A DNA stretch of 64,000 bases from Ambrosia x helenae (taxonomy: Eukaryota; Streptophyta; Magnoliopsida; Asterales; Asteraceae): the NCBI GenBank assembly GCA_030844895.1, contig CM061233.1, forward strand, positions 66,021,656-66,085,655, read 5' to 3'. Position numbers and translations under genes: made by a program. This document shows, one piece after another, positions 11,104 through 23,120 of this stretch. Each line of letters starts with the position of its first letter. Within the stretch, counting starts at the first letter, position 1. The notes under the pieces were generated by a model, which was given only the letters and a program-made list of their open reading frames with translations, ran no database searches and had not been told where the DNA came from.

Positions 11104-11255
11104 ATAGCACCAAAGAGTCAACTTCGGGAAAAAAAAACTATTGTATGGGAAATACTTCAGGAAATTCCAAATGATCATCCTATATTGCTTGATAGAGCGC
11201 CTACTCTTCATAGATTAGGCATACAAGCATTACTCTTTGTTTTAGTGGAAGGGCG
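11104..11255 (+). pseudogene. rpoC1: Fragment of plastid rpoC1 (RNA polymerase beta-prime subunit)
   Basis: Translation in one frame gives phrases characteristic of plastid RpoC1: REKKTIVWEILQEI, then HPILLDRAPTLHRLGIQA, then VEGR. In the plastid protein these lie just upstream of the catalytic NADFDGD motif, which is absent here. Several substitutions relative to the usual plastid wording (for example PND in place of the expected residues) show that this is an old, diverged nuclear copy, not recent plastid DNA. About 50 codons remain. The fragment ends abruptly where gypsy retrotransposon sequence begins. No function is expected. Confidence 0.75.
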
Positions 11256-11835
11256 TGTCACCTTGGAAAGGAGTGATACGCTTTGGGAAACGAGGGAAGT
11301 TAAATCCCCGATACGTCGGACCTTTCGAGATTGTTAAAAGGATTGGTCCAGTAGCTTACCAGCTAAATCTACCGGATGAACTCAGTGGAGTACATAATGT
11401 ATTCCACGTCTCAAACTTGAAGAAATGCTTATCAGATACGACACTGGTAGTGCCACTGGAGGAGATCCAGGTGGACGATCAGCTACGGTTCATGGAAGAA
11501 CCAGTGGAGATTCGTGAGCAGGGCGTCAAGAAACTCAGACAAAGCACTATACCTATTGTTAAGGTACGGTGGAATTCCCGTCTAGGACCGGAATACACGT
11601 GGGAGCGCAGAGATCAGATGCGGCTCAAATACCCACACCTCTTTACTGAACCTGAAATCGTGCATAGATCAAACGCGGAACATAAAGCAGCTCTTTCAAA
11701 GTGAATTTCGGGGCGAAATTCCTTTCAACTTGGGGATGACGTGACATCCGGGAACCAAGCACACATTTTTATAGCTGGCTTTATTGTTTACTTGCTGAAT
11801 TTCGGGACGAAATTCTTTTCAACTTGGGGATAATG
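11254..11835 (+). pseudogene. Truncated gypsy integrase C-terminus (partial tandem copy)
   Basis: This matches 19168-19747 almost base for base. It encodes the last 149 aa of the integrase and chromodomain-like tail (phrases VSPWKGVIRFGKRGK and GPEYTWERRDQM), followed by the duplicated hairpin and polypurine module. It joins directly to the LTR at 11836 without a target duplication. It is therefore the remains of a second unit in a tandem array produced by unequal recombination, not a separate insertion. Confidence 0.88.
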
Positions 11836-14566
11836 TGACACCCCGCATTTTCAGGTTAATACTTTTACTGAACTCTAGTTAACTTACATGTTCATACATG
11901 GCTAGATACTTAACTAGGGTTAGTTAAGTAGGTTTAACATATGTTAGAAGATGTTAACATATGTTATAATTAGGAAAATCCTTGTTAAACACACACACGA
12001 GTCCTGTATCCCAAACGTTGGTGAATTATGTGGCATACATAACAATAATACGTACAATTGAATTATGGTGAACGTGAAGTACGTGCTTATGTGAATTACA
12101 TGTTTTTGTGAATTATCGCCTAACTGAAAGATATACGTAAATTATGTAAATTACGTGCACAACATGATTAATATGTTATGTAATAATGAAAACAATGGTT
12201 TTTATGCAATTTAGGGTGATTAATAATATTGGGTCCGGTATTGGGCTAGAACATGATTAACGGGTCAAGTTAATGGACTAGAAGGGCCCTAATACCCAAT
12301 TGCTTGGGGAACAAGCAAAGCCCTCTTATAATTAGGAGACAAAAAAAAAAAAAACCCTACCCCTTCTTCCCTTTTGCGCCGTGAGAAACCCCCCCCCCCC
12401 CTTCTCTCTTAGTTTTCAAGCAACCAATCAATCTTTCACCTAATCAAGCTAGTTCGGGTTTAATCTCAAGGCTCTAGGGAGTTTTTGCATTGCAAGGTAT
12501 ACATATTTATGCTCTTTGATGAATTATGATACTTGAAAAACTTTAAAAACTCTAAAAATAACATATATATAATCGCATGTATGTATGTATAGGAGTTCTT
12601 GAATGTTCTTGATGATTTGATGATGATGATGATGATTGTTATTAGTAGCCATGATTAGGGTTTTCACATGATAATATATGTGTTTTGCTATGTTAATATG
12701 GTGTTTAATCAGTATTGTATGTGTTATACATGTATTAGGGATGTTCATGGAAAATTAGGGTTTGTAGATTACTTGGGATGGAAGTTTAAGATTCTGGCAG
12801 ATTCGTTTAAACGTTTGGTAGGGGCGGTAATGGGTTGGTAAATTGATTGTTTTATTGATTTCTTTGCATGATTGTAATGTACAAGGTCTTAGCTTTTCAT
12901 AATGGGCAAAACCATCAGATTTGGACATCGTTTGAGTCGTTTTTGGAATTTTATTTGATTAGGGGTCATATCAGATTTTCGGATTTGTGAATTGGGTTAA
13001 CTTTAAATGGTCATAACTTGAGATTTACAAGGAATTAAGTTATGAAATTTTTACAGTAGGTCAATATTTGAAAAGTAGGGCTTTTCCAAGTGGATTCATC
13101 CTGTTTGGATGAATACACAATTTTTGATAATTTTTCTACTAAACTGACCTGTTGAGGAAATTTTCTGGACATAGCTGTGTTGTACAAATTTTCATAATTT
13201 TTGTATTTAGTTTTAAGACAAAATAAAAATATTGGTTTGCAACCGAATCCCTATAAATACTCAGTAAAAATTTGGGACTTTAATTCATTCGTTAAGTATT
13301 TTAAATAAATTGTTTTTCACAGCGCACAATCTGTCCTAAAAACGCAGATTGTGTACGGAGTCTTTATGTGACTATTTGGAGTTTTATGTGGTATGTAATT
13401 GACATGTACTTGTGTGAAAACTTGTATGAGATGTAATTGATGTATTAAACTGATAATAATCACTATGATCACCAACGGGATACGTAGGACATACTTGAGC
13501 ATGTAGAGTCATTAGGTGTCACTACACGGTTTTGAACTTTTAAAAGTCTCGGATAAACGAGTTATATGGTGTTGGTTATGCACATATACTCACCTAGTGA
13601 CATTTGTAATAGGGAGTCGGTAGCACTTCACTATTTGTGGAATTTGGATTATTCACTTGCAACCTAAGGTGAGTTTCACTACTCTTTTTCTCAAAAGCAT
13701 GCGTCTCAGGTATGAGACACTTTACTTAACATTTTCTAGTCCGGTTTGGGACTACTTACACATCCCGGGTTAGGATGCCATAGATCCTTGTGAGGGTCGG
13801 TTACTTTGCTAGTTCGCAATTGTGTCCTTGATAAACTAAACCATTTCTATCATCTGTAAGTCCTCATGTACCGAATGAGTTGCCAGGGTTGGCAAGCGGG
13901 TTATTAGTTGATAGCGCTATTAGGTCTTACAAACCTCACACCGGCTCGGGGAGCGCGGGCGTGAACTATAACTTAACGAAACTTTATCATTGTGGATAGA
14001 CAATGATGTCAGGCATGCGGCACACTTATGTGGCTACACGTACATAGCAGTTCGGTATATTCGGTTAGTTATCATGAATGGGTTAGCTACCCTTGACATG
14101 CGATGAACTAGTGGTTACACGGTGCGGGGCACCAACTCAACTTACTTACTTACGTGGTTTTGGAAACCAGCGCATTTACACACTCAATTACTTTACTTTG
14201 TGAACTCACCAGCTTTATGTTGACACACGATTTACATGCTTTTGCAGGTAGTTAGCTTCCAGTGCCAGGATTAGAAAGCATTGTACACTTCACTGCATTT
14301 GGGGTCTTGGACATACACATAAATTATATATTATGCTATTACCTTTCTCTCATATGGTTTTAATTTGGGCGCGTTTTTTTGCGCATGGTTTTTAAAAAGG
14401 TTTAAATTTGGTTTACGCTTCCGCAGCTTAACTAAACTTGGTTTTTGAAAACGAACTAAATGGTTTGGGCATTTAGAGTTCGTTCATGTGACTTATGGCT
14501 ATGGGATCCTGGTTTGTCATGCGCCTCGCGGTATAAACCCCGCAGTGGAAATTTGAGGGTGTGACA
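11836..14566 (+). repeat. Gypsy G left LTR
   Basis: It starts TGACACCCCGC and ends GGGTGTGACA; the short terminal inversion TG...CA is typical. It contains polypyrimidine and polyadenine tracts and no gene. It is followed directly by the primer-binding site. It matches the right LTR over its full length. Confidence 0.93.
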
Positions 14567-14569
14567 GAT

Positions 14570-14582
14570 TGGTATCAGAGCC
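14570..14582 (+). promoter_or_regulatory. Gypsy G primer-binding site
   Basis: tggtatcagagcc lies three bases after the left LTR and is complementary to the 3' end of initiator tRNA-Met. It marks the plus orientation of the element. Confidence 0.92.
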
Positions 14583-16281
14583 ATTGGTTATAGTGAACTA
14601 GGACTGCATGTTGAGTCTAGTCTATAATCATCATAGCATAAGTACACTCATAACTTAAGTGCACAACTAGCTATTAGCTACATATATCTACAACATATGA
14701 TTTCAGGAGATATGTTATCTTCTAGTTCTAGACTTAATTCTTAACACGTCAATGGTGGGAACCTAGGGTTACACCAGGTGGCGCATTACTGGGAGTAATA
14801 TCCTAACTAACCTCATGGACGAGGAGACAACTATAGTACAAGGGAGGGAGCCCTTGCGAGCGTTGTGGCGCACGTACACAGGAAGCTGCACGATGCGCAT
14901 GACGTGGTACCATTAAATCAACTATGAAGGAATTCGAATACTGAGACTTATCCTATTTCACTGAGCAAGGAGACAATTAGTTTCCGTTCCTTGTTACTTG
15001 ATCTTTCTTACTCCCATTCGAAACTCAGACGGGACTAGGTTACGCATATAGAACTTATTTCTTACTTTAGTACCTTACGCCTAGTATGAGCGGGCGGACA
15101 TATAACTGCATATCCCTGTTACTCATAAGTATATGGTAGATTCATGGGAACACATTAGATCGGGACTTGTTACACACACTCTTGGGGAGTTACGTAAAGC
15201 CTGCGATGTAATGCAACATCACAAGGGAGGATGAAACCTACTAATGGCTGATAGCCACGATTGGAGGAATGAGTGGTACAGCTTACCACTAAACTGGTTC
15301 ACATAGGACTAGAGAAGGAGATTGTACGTGATGAGAACCATATAACACTGACATCGCAAAAGAGGAAGGATAAGAGATGGAAGGGGAACCTGAGCAGGAC
15401 GAGCACACGGAAAGTGAGGATGAAGGCTCTACTATCTAGACAGAGCATGGCGACGATTGGCTCTTACCTTTTCTTACCTATCTTTTCTTTCATTTCCCTT
15501 ATTAACTTAGATAAGACTGAGTTTTTATGATCAACGATAGGGTGGTTGAGGCCCTCGCATCTTTCCCAGCTAGTAAAGATCTATGTTGCTAAATCGTTCT
15601 TTTCCTCTGATTTCCACATTTGAACTTTCTTATTTCTCGAACGCACATGCCACAACAACAACCTGCCATCATATCTTTAAGCCTTTTATTGATCGTAATC
15701 CTCGATGACTCCAACGGAACTGAAGGAGACCGTCTGATTGCTTCGATACTATAAGTCTCTGCCATGTGCATTTGCCCCAGGCAGGATGGGGTAATGTATG
15801 CTACATGCACACTCGATGAGTTACAAATACTTGGAAGGAGAACGTAACACCCTGTGGTGAAATCTAGAAATTTTGTTATATAAAGACGGATGGGTCTAAG
15901 ATCGACGCCTACACTACCAAGCTACAGGAGATAGCCACTATAGGCTCAAATCTATTTAACCTACCTTACAAATGGATCGAACTTTATACCGAAAGGGTGG
16001 GCCCCTCAGATTCGTGGCTTGGCCACTGCAGCTCACCTACAAATCTTTCACTTGACTCGCAAACTCACAGATGAGAATGCTGATCATGGTACCTTTCTGA
16101 AGCATGGTACTTCATTTTCTACTGTTGGTGATAGCAAGAGAACGTGGGATAGTGTGAGGTATAAGTCCTGCAACAACAACTACCACAACGGGAACAACAA
16201 CAATGGGGTTCGTGGGAAAGCATTCGTGATTGGCATTGGGGAAGCTAGGACTGATAACAAGGTCGTGACGGATACGACACT
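14583..16281 (+). pseudogene. Degraded gypsy G leader and gag
   Basis: This is the expected location of gag but no long ORF remains. Short stretches near 16140-16290 (asparagine-rich, then GKAFVIGIGEAR) recall the gag-protease junction of chromoviruses. The rest has multiple stops in all frames and no recognisable capsid domain. Confidence 0.6.
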
Positions 16282-16875
16282 CTTGCCTCTATTTTATATG
16301 ATACTGGTGCGGACTATAGTTTTGTGTCATCAAAACTTAACAAACAATTAGGGATGGTTCCTACTCTTCTTGATACCCCATACTCTATTGAACTGGCTGA
16401 TGGGAAGCCTGTCGAGGTAACCCATATACATCATGACTGTAAGCTCGAGTTGAATGGGCAATTGTTTGCCATCAACCTCTTACCTATCACCCTAGGTAGC
16501 TTTGATCTCGTGGTTGGCATGGACTGGTTGTCCAAGCAACGCGCGGAAATTCTCTGTCAGGAGAAAATTGTTCGCATTCCTCTCCCAAGTGGAGAACTCT
16601 TATCTATACAGGGTGATCGAGGTGGTGCCATGGTGGGCATCATCTCCTATCTGAAGGCCCAGAAGTGTATTCGCAAGGGCTGTCCGGCCATTTTGGCTAA
16701 CATATCTGACATTCGAGCTGAAACTGAAACTAGAATTGAGGACATCCCAGTGGTCCGAGACTTACAAGATGTATTCCCAGAGGAATTACCTGGACTTCCA
16801 CCCGTTCGTCAAGTGGAGTTCCAGATTGACCTTGCACCTGGAGCAGCGTCAGTTGCACGCGCACCGTACCGTTAG
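16282..16875 (+). pseudogene. Gypsy G protease and start of reverse transcriptase
   Basis: The retropepsin active site DTGAD is encoded at 16300-16314, followed by the usual flap region and the LVVGMDWL motif. The frame continues into the linker that precedes reverse transcriptase (QDVFPEELPGLPP) and stops at 16873-16875. The homologous reading continues in another frame, so a frameshift has broken the polyprotein at this point. Confidence 0.85.
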
Positions 16876-18182
16876 CACCAGGGGAGCTTCAAGAACTATC
16901 TACCCAAATCCAAGAGCTATTGGATAGGAGTTTTATTAGGCCCAGTTCTTCGCCATGGGGAGCTCCAGTTCTGTTTGTTAAGAAGAAAGACGGGAGCTTT
17001 CGCATGTGCATAGATTATCGGGAGTTGAACAAGGTAACGATTAAGAACCGTTATCCTCTGCCTCGTATTGATGACTTGTTTGACCAACTGCAAGGGTCGA
17101 GCTTCTACTCTAAGATTGACTTGAGGTCAGGGTACCATCAGTTGAGAGTCCGAGAAGAGGATGTGGCAAAAACGGCGTTTCGGACTCGTTATGGACATTA
17201 TGAGTTTTTGGTTATGCCATTCGGGCTAACTAATGCACCGGCTGTGTTCATGGACCTAATGAACCGTGTGTGCAAGCCTTATTTGGACAAATTCGTCATA
17301 GTGTTCATATATGACATACTGATTTATTCCAAGAGCAGGGAAGAGCACGAGCAACACCTGCGGTTAATCTTGGATCTACTGAGGAATGAGCAGCTGTATG
17401 CAAAGTTTTCTAAATGTGACTTCTGGATTCGAGAAGTCCAATTCCTTGGGCATGTGGTCAACGAGACAGGAATACATGTGGACCCATCCAAAATTGACGC
17501 CATCAAAAAGTGGGAGGCTCCTAGGACCCCTACTGAAGTGCGCCAATTTCTTGGTCTCGCGGGATACTATCGCAGATTTATCGAGGGGTTTTCTAAGATC
17601 GCTCAACCTCTCACCGCCCTAACACAGAAAGGTATTACTTATAAGTGGGGAGACGCCCAAGAATCTGCTTTTCAGCTACTAAAGTCAAAACTTTACAGTG
17701 CACCGATACTATCATTACCTGAGGGTACGGAGGACTTTGTAGTGTACTGTGATGCGTCTATCCAAGGCTTTGGGTGCGTACTGATGCAACGTGATAAGGT
17801 AATCGCATATGCATCGCGGCAATTGAAGGTCCATGAGAAGAATTACCCCACTCATGATTTGGAGCTGGGAGCGGTGGTTTTCGCTCTTAAAATCTGGAGG
17901 CACTACCTCTATGGAACAAAGTGCACAATTTTCACTGATCACAAGAGCCTTCAGCATATATTCGATCAGAAGGTGCTGAACATACGACAACGTCGCTGGG
18001 TTGAACTTTTGAATGATTATGACTGTGCCATCAAGTATCATCCAGGGAAGGCTAACGTAGTAGCTGATGCCCTCAGTCGAAAAGAAACGAAACCCAAATG
18101 GGTGCGAGCCTTGCAACTCACCATTCATTCTAATCTTCCTGATAAGATACGTGAAGCACAGGGTGAAGCATTGAAGGAATAA
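16876..18182 (+). pseudogene. Gypsy G reverse transcriptase and RNase H
   Basis: Clear gypsy reverse transcriptase blocks are present: WGAPVLFVKKKDG, then KIDLRSGYHQL, then the palm motif. The palm motif reads FIYDIL where gypsy enzymes have two adjacent Asp; the first is Tyr (codon 17310-17312), so this copy should be catalytically dead. RNase H (DASIQGFGCVLMQ, then TDHKSLQHIF) follows. An in-frame TAA at 18180-18182 separates it from the integrase. Confidence 0.9.
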
Positions 18183-19616
18183 AACATCGGGCTTGAGACC
18201 CTACATGGTGCTGATAAGCACTTGGAACTGAGAACAGATGGTCTGCAGTACTTCATGGATCGAGTCTGGATACCACGATTTGGGGATCTCAGACAACTGG
18301 TGCTCGATGAAGCACATACCTCTCGCTATTCGGTACATCCTGGTTCGGACAAGATGTACCAAGATCTTAAGACTCTATACTGGTGGCCAAACATGAAAGC
18401 CGAGATAGCCACTTATGTTAGTAAGTGCTTGACTTGTGCGAAGGTTAAGATTGAATATCAAAAACCTTCGGGCCTACTCCAACAACCAGAGATTCCGATG
18501 TGGAAGTGGGATGGAATTTCCATGGATTTTATTACAAAGCTTCCTAGAACGCCAACGGGCCATAACAGGATTTGGGTTATCGTGGACCGTTTAACCAAAT
18601 CGGCCCACTTCTTGGCAATAAAAGAAACAGATTCGTTAGAGAAGCTGGCGAACTTATACATCAAGGAGATAGTCTCTAGGCATGGGGTGCCTACTTCCAT
18701 TATATCTGATCGCGATGGGCGATTCACTTCTCGTTTCTGGACTACTCTCCAAGATGCTCTAGGAACTCGTCTTGATATGAGTACAGCCTATCACCCACAG
18801 ATGGATGGACAAAGTGAACGTACCATCCAAACATTAGAGGATCTGCTACGAGCGTGCGTGGTGGACTTTGGTAATAACTGGGATAAGCACTTGCCCTTAA
18901 TCGAAATCTCTTATAACAACAGTTACCACACTTCGATACAGTGTGCGCCTTTTGAGGCACTTTACGGGCGCAAGTGTAGGTCTCCCATCTGTTGGACTGA
19001 GGTTGGGGATAGCCAACTAACAGGTCCCGAACTCGTGCACGAAACTTCTGAGAAGATAGTGCAAATTAGAAACCGGATGGCTGCTGCTCGGGATCGACAG
19101 AAAAGTTATGCTGACAAACGTAGAAAACCTTTGGAGTTCCAGGTTGGGGACAAGGTTTTGTTAAAGGTGTCACCTTGGAAAGGAGTGATACGCTTTGGGA
19201 AACGAGGGAAGTTAAATCCCCGATATGTCGGACCTTTCGAGATTGTTAAAAGGATTGGTCCAGTAGCTTACCAGCTAAATCTACCGGATGAACTCAGTGG
19301 AGTACATAATGTATTCCACGTCTCAAACTTGAAGAAATGCTTATCAGATACGACACTGGTAGTGCCACTGGAGGAGATCCAGGTGGACGATCAGCTACGG
19401 TTCATGGAAGAACCAGTGGAGATTCTTGAGCAGGGCGTCAAGAAACTCAGACAAAGCACTATACCTATTGTTAAGGTACGGTGGAATTCCCGTCTAGGAC
19501 CGGAATACACGTGGGAGCGCAGAGATCAGATGCGGCTCAAATACCCACACCTCTTTACTGAACCTGAAATCGTGCATAGATCAAACGCGGAACATAAAGC
19601 AGCTCTTTCAAAGTGA
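18183..19616 (+). pseudogene. Gypsy G integrase with chromodomain-like tail
   Basis: This is in the same frame as the preceding reverse transcriptase. It contains the HHCC zinc motif (H...H then CLTC), the DDE core (Asp of ISMDF, Asp of SDRDGRF, Glu of SERTIQ) and a C-terminal region ending LGPEYTWERRDQM, resembling the chromodomain tail of chromoviruses that guides integration. The reading is open from after the stop at 18180 to 19616. The last 149 codons are duplicated at 11254-11704. Confidence 0.9.
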
Positions 19617-19747
19617 ATTTCGGGGCGAAATTCCTTTCAACTTGGGGATGACGTGACATCCGGGAACCAAGCACACATTTTTATAGCTGGCTTTATTGTT
19701 TACTTGCTGAATTTCGGGACGAAATTCTTTTCAACTTGGGGATGATG
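19615..19747 (+). promoter_or_regulatory. Duplicated hairpin plus polypurine-tract module of gypsy G
   Basis: Two copies of the pattern gaatttcgg-g-cgaaattc, then tttcaacttgggga, occur in a row (19615-19653 and 19709-19747). The second directly precedes the 3' LTR and acts as the polypurine tract. The first is followed by tgacatccgg, a near copy of the LTR start. The same doublet precedes the LTR at 11836. Confidence 0.7.
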
Positions 19748-22485
19748 TGACACCCCGCATTTTCAGGTTAATACTTTTACTGAACTCTAGTTAACTTACA
19801 TGTTCATACATGGCTATATACTTAACTAGGGTTAGTTAAGTAGGTTTAACATATGTTAGAAGATGTTAACATATGTTATAATTAGGAAAATCCTTGTTAA
19901 ACACACACACGAGTCCTGTATCCCAAACGTTGGTGAATTATGTGGCATACATAACAATAATACGTACAATTGAATTATGGTGAACGTGAAGTACGTGCTT
20001 ATGTGAATTACATGTTTTTGTGAATTATCGCCTAACTGAAAGATATACGTAAATTATGTAAATTACGTGCACAACATGATTAATATGTTATGTAATAATG
20101 AAAACAATGGTTTTTATGCAATTTAGGGTGATTAATAATATTGGGTCCGGTATTGGGCTAGAACATGATTAACGGGTCAAGTTAATGGACTAGAAGGGCC
20201 CTAATACCCAATTGCTTGGGGAACAAGCAAAGCCCTCTTATAATTAGGAGACAAAAAAAAAATAAAACCCTACCCCTTCTTCCCTTTTTGCGCCGTGAGA
20301 AACCCCCCCCCCCCCTTCTCTCTTAGTTTTCAAGCAACCAATCAATCTTTCACCTAATCAAGCTAGTTCGGGTTTAATCTCAAGGCTCTAGGGAGTTTTT
20401 GCATTGCAAGGTATACATCTTTATGCTCTTTGATGAATTATGATACTTGAAAAACTTTAAAAACTCTAAAAATAACATATATATAATCGCATGTATGTAT
20501 GTATAGGAGTTCTTGAATGTTCTTGATGATTTGATGATGATGATGATGATTGTTATTAGTAGCCATGATTAGGGTTTTCACATGATAATATATGTGTTTT
20601 GCTATGTTAATATGGTGTTTAATCAGTATTGTATGTGTTATACATGTATTAGGGATGTTCATGGAAAATTAGGGTTTGTAGATTACTTGGGATGGAAGTT
20701 TAAGATTCTGGCAGATTCGTTTAAACGTTTGGTAGGGGCTGTAATGGGTTGGTAAATTGATTGTTTTGATGATTTCTTTGCATGATTGTAATGTACAAGG
20801 TCTTAGCTTTTCATAATGGGCAAAACCATCAGATTTGGACATCGTTTGAGTCGTTTTTGGAATTTTATTTGATTAGGGGTCATATCAGATTTTCGGATTT
20901 GTGAATTGGGTTAACTTTAAATGGTCATAACTTGAGATTTACAAGGAATTAAGTTATGAAATTTTTACAGTAGGTCAATATTGGAAAGGTAGAGCTTATC
21001 CAAGTGGATTCATCCCGTTTGGATGAATACACAATTTTTGAGAATTTTTTCTACTAAACTGACCTGTTGAGGAAATTTTCTGGACATAGCTGTGTTGTAC
21101 AAATTTTCATAATTTTTGTATTTAGTTTTAAGACAAAATAAAAATATGGGTTTGCAACCGAATCCCCATAAATACTCAGTAAAAATTTGGGACTTTAATT
21201 CATTCGTTAAGTATTTTAAATAAATTGTTTTTCACAGCGCACAATCTGTCCTAAAAACGCAGATTGTGTACGGAGTCTTTATGTGACTATTTGGAGTTTT
21301 ATGTGGTATGTAATTGACATGTACTTGTGTGAAAACTTGTATGAGATGTAATTGATGTATTAAACTGATAATAATCACTATGATCACCAACGGGATACGT
21401 AGGACATACTTGAGCATGTAGAGTCATTAGGTGTCACTACACGGTTTTGAACTTTTAAAAGTCTCGGATAAACGAGTTATATGGTGTTGGTTATGCACAT
21501 ATACTCACCTAGTGACATTTGTAATAGGGAGTCGGTAGCACTTCACTATTTGTGGAATTTGGATTATTCACTTGCAACCTAAGGTGAGTTTCACTACTCT
21601 TTTTCTCAAAAGCATGCGTCTCAGGTATGAGACACTTTACTTAACATTTTCTAGTCCGGTTTGGGACTACTTACACATCCCGGGTTGGGATGCCATAGAT
21701 CCTTGTGAGGGTCGGTTACTTTGCTAGTTCGCAATTGTGTCCTTGATAAACTAAACCATTTCTATCATCTGTAAGTCCTCACGTACCGAATGAGTTGTCA
21801 GGGTTGGCAAGCGGGTTATTAGTTGATAGCGCTATTAGGTCTTACAAACCTCACACCGGCTCGGGGAGCGCGGGCGTGAACTATAACTTAACGAAACTTT
21901 ATCATTGTGGATAGACAATGATGTCAGGCATGCGGCACACTTATGTGGCTACACGTACATAGCAGTTCGGTATATTCGGTTAGTTATCATGAATGGGTTA
22001 GCTACCCTTGACATGCGATGAACTAGTGGTTACACGGTGCGGGGCACCAACTCAACTTACTTACTTACTTACGTGGTTTTGGAAACCAGCGCATTTACAC
22101 ACTCAATTACTTTACTTTGTGAACTCACCAGCTTTATGTTGACACACGATTTACATGCTTTTGCAGGTAGTTAGCTTCCGGTGCCAGGATTAGAAAGCAC
22201 TGTACACTTCACTGCATTTGGGGTCTTGGACATACACATAAATTATATATTATGCTATTACCTTTCTCTCATATGGTTTTAATTTGGGCGCGTTTTTTTG
22301 CGCATGGTTTTTAAAAAGGTTTAAATTTGGTTTACGCTTCCGCAGCTTAACTAAACTTGGTTTTTGAAAACGAACTAAATGGTTTGGGCATTTAGAGTTC
22401 GTTCATGTGACTTATGGCTATGGGATCCTGGTTTGTCATGCGCCTCGCGGTATAAACCCCGCAGTGGAAATTTGAGGGTGTGACA
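19748..22485 (+). repeat. Gypsy G right LTR
   Basis: 2738 bp, starting TGACACCCCGC and ending GGGTGTGACA, aligned end to end with 11836-14566. Differences are scattered substitutions and length changes in homopolymers and in a short actt repeat. Confidence 0.93.
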
Positions 22486-23112
22486 ATATTAACGAGTGGA
22501 AATCGTCGGGGTAATTGTGTAAAGGTTGTGGTGTTTCCTTGGTGAACAACCCTGCCCCCTAAGATACACGGTTCCCCCAAAGTTAACCTAGAATAACCCA
22601 CACGAAATTAGGTACCCTTCAGTTATGGTGACATGGAAGAAAATGTACAATCATGATAAAATGAAGGGAGATATCACTATCAAACAAGTTATCATCTATG
22701 AAGGGACTACACTATAATCGTGACATCAACCCAAGATTCGTTCATATAAATAGTTAATGCAAAAGAGATATTCATGTATGTTGTTTAGTGAAACTCTCAC
22801 TTCATACTTTACACTTATTCATCTAGAATACTTATTTTCACGTCAAGGGTGATGACAAGAGAACTCTTCTTGTGACGAAACTCATGGAATTTTGTTTTGT
22901 AGAAATCTTATCAGAGACCAATTTACTGATTCCAACAATCTAGATACCAATTCACTGGTAGCTCGGTTTCCTTTTCGAAGGTTATTGACAATCGATTGAA
23001 AAGTGAATGAAGAAGCACAAGAGGCCAAAAGGATGATTATTTACAAGATTAAGAAATACAAATATAATGTGTTGTAAGGATGAGATTTTGAGATTGATAA
23101 ATAATGTTTAGT
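22486..23112. other. Intergenic DNA, nothing recognised
   Basis: Moderately AT-rich single-copy-looking sequence between the gypsy element and a MITE. No ORF with a known domain, RNA gene or repeat end was identified. Confidence 0.5.
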
Positions 23113-23120
23113 CTTGCAGG

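Larger units (their letters stand above)
11836..22485 (+). mobile_element. Ty3/gypsy chromovirus-like LTR retrotransposon (G), degenerate
   Basis: Two LTRs of about 2.73 kb flank a 5.2-kb internal region with a tRNA-Met-type primer-binding site, a degraded gag, then protease, reverse transcriptase, RNase H and integrase in gypsy order. The C-terminal integrase tail with GPEYTWE resembles the chromodomain-bearing Tekay-type lineage (family memory, not tested). The LTRs differ at roughly 20 bases plus small indels by eye, under 1%, so insertion was recent. Coding lesions are a frameshift near 16873, a stop at 18180 and loss of one catalytic Asp in the reverse transcriptase. No 5-bp duplication flanks the unit, because its left LTR abuts another partial copy. 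Confidence 0.9.

Noticed and set aside
12524..12748. 74-codon ORF duplicated at 20438-20662
   Set aside because: It sits in both LTRs of gypsy G and is low-complexity; no evidence of coding.
22486..22620. Target duplication for gypsy G
   Set aside because: The five bases after 22485 (atatt) do not match those before 11836 (taatg, within the polypurine end of a partial copy), as expected for a tandem product.
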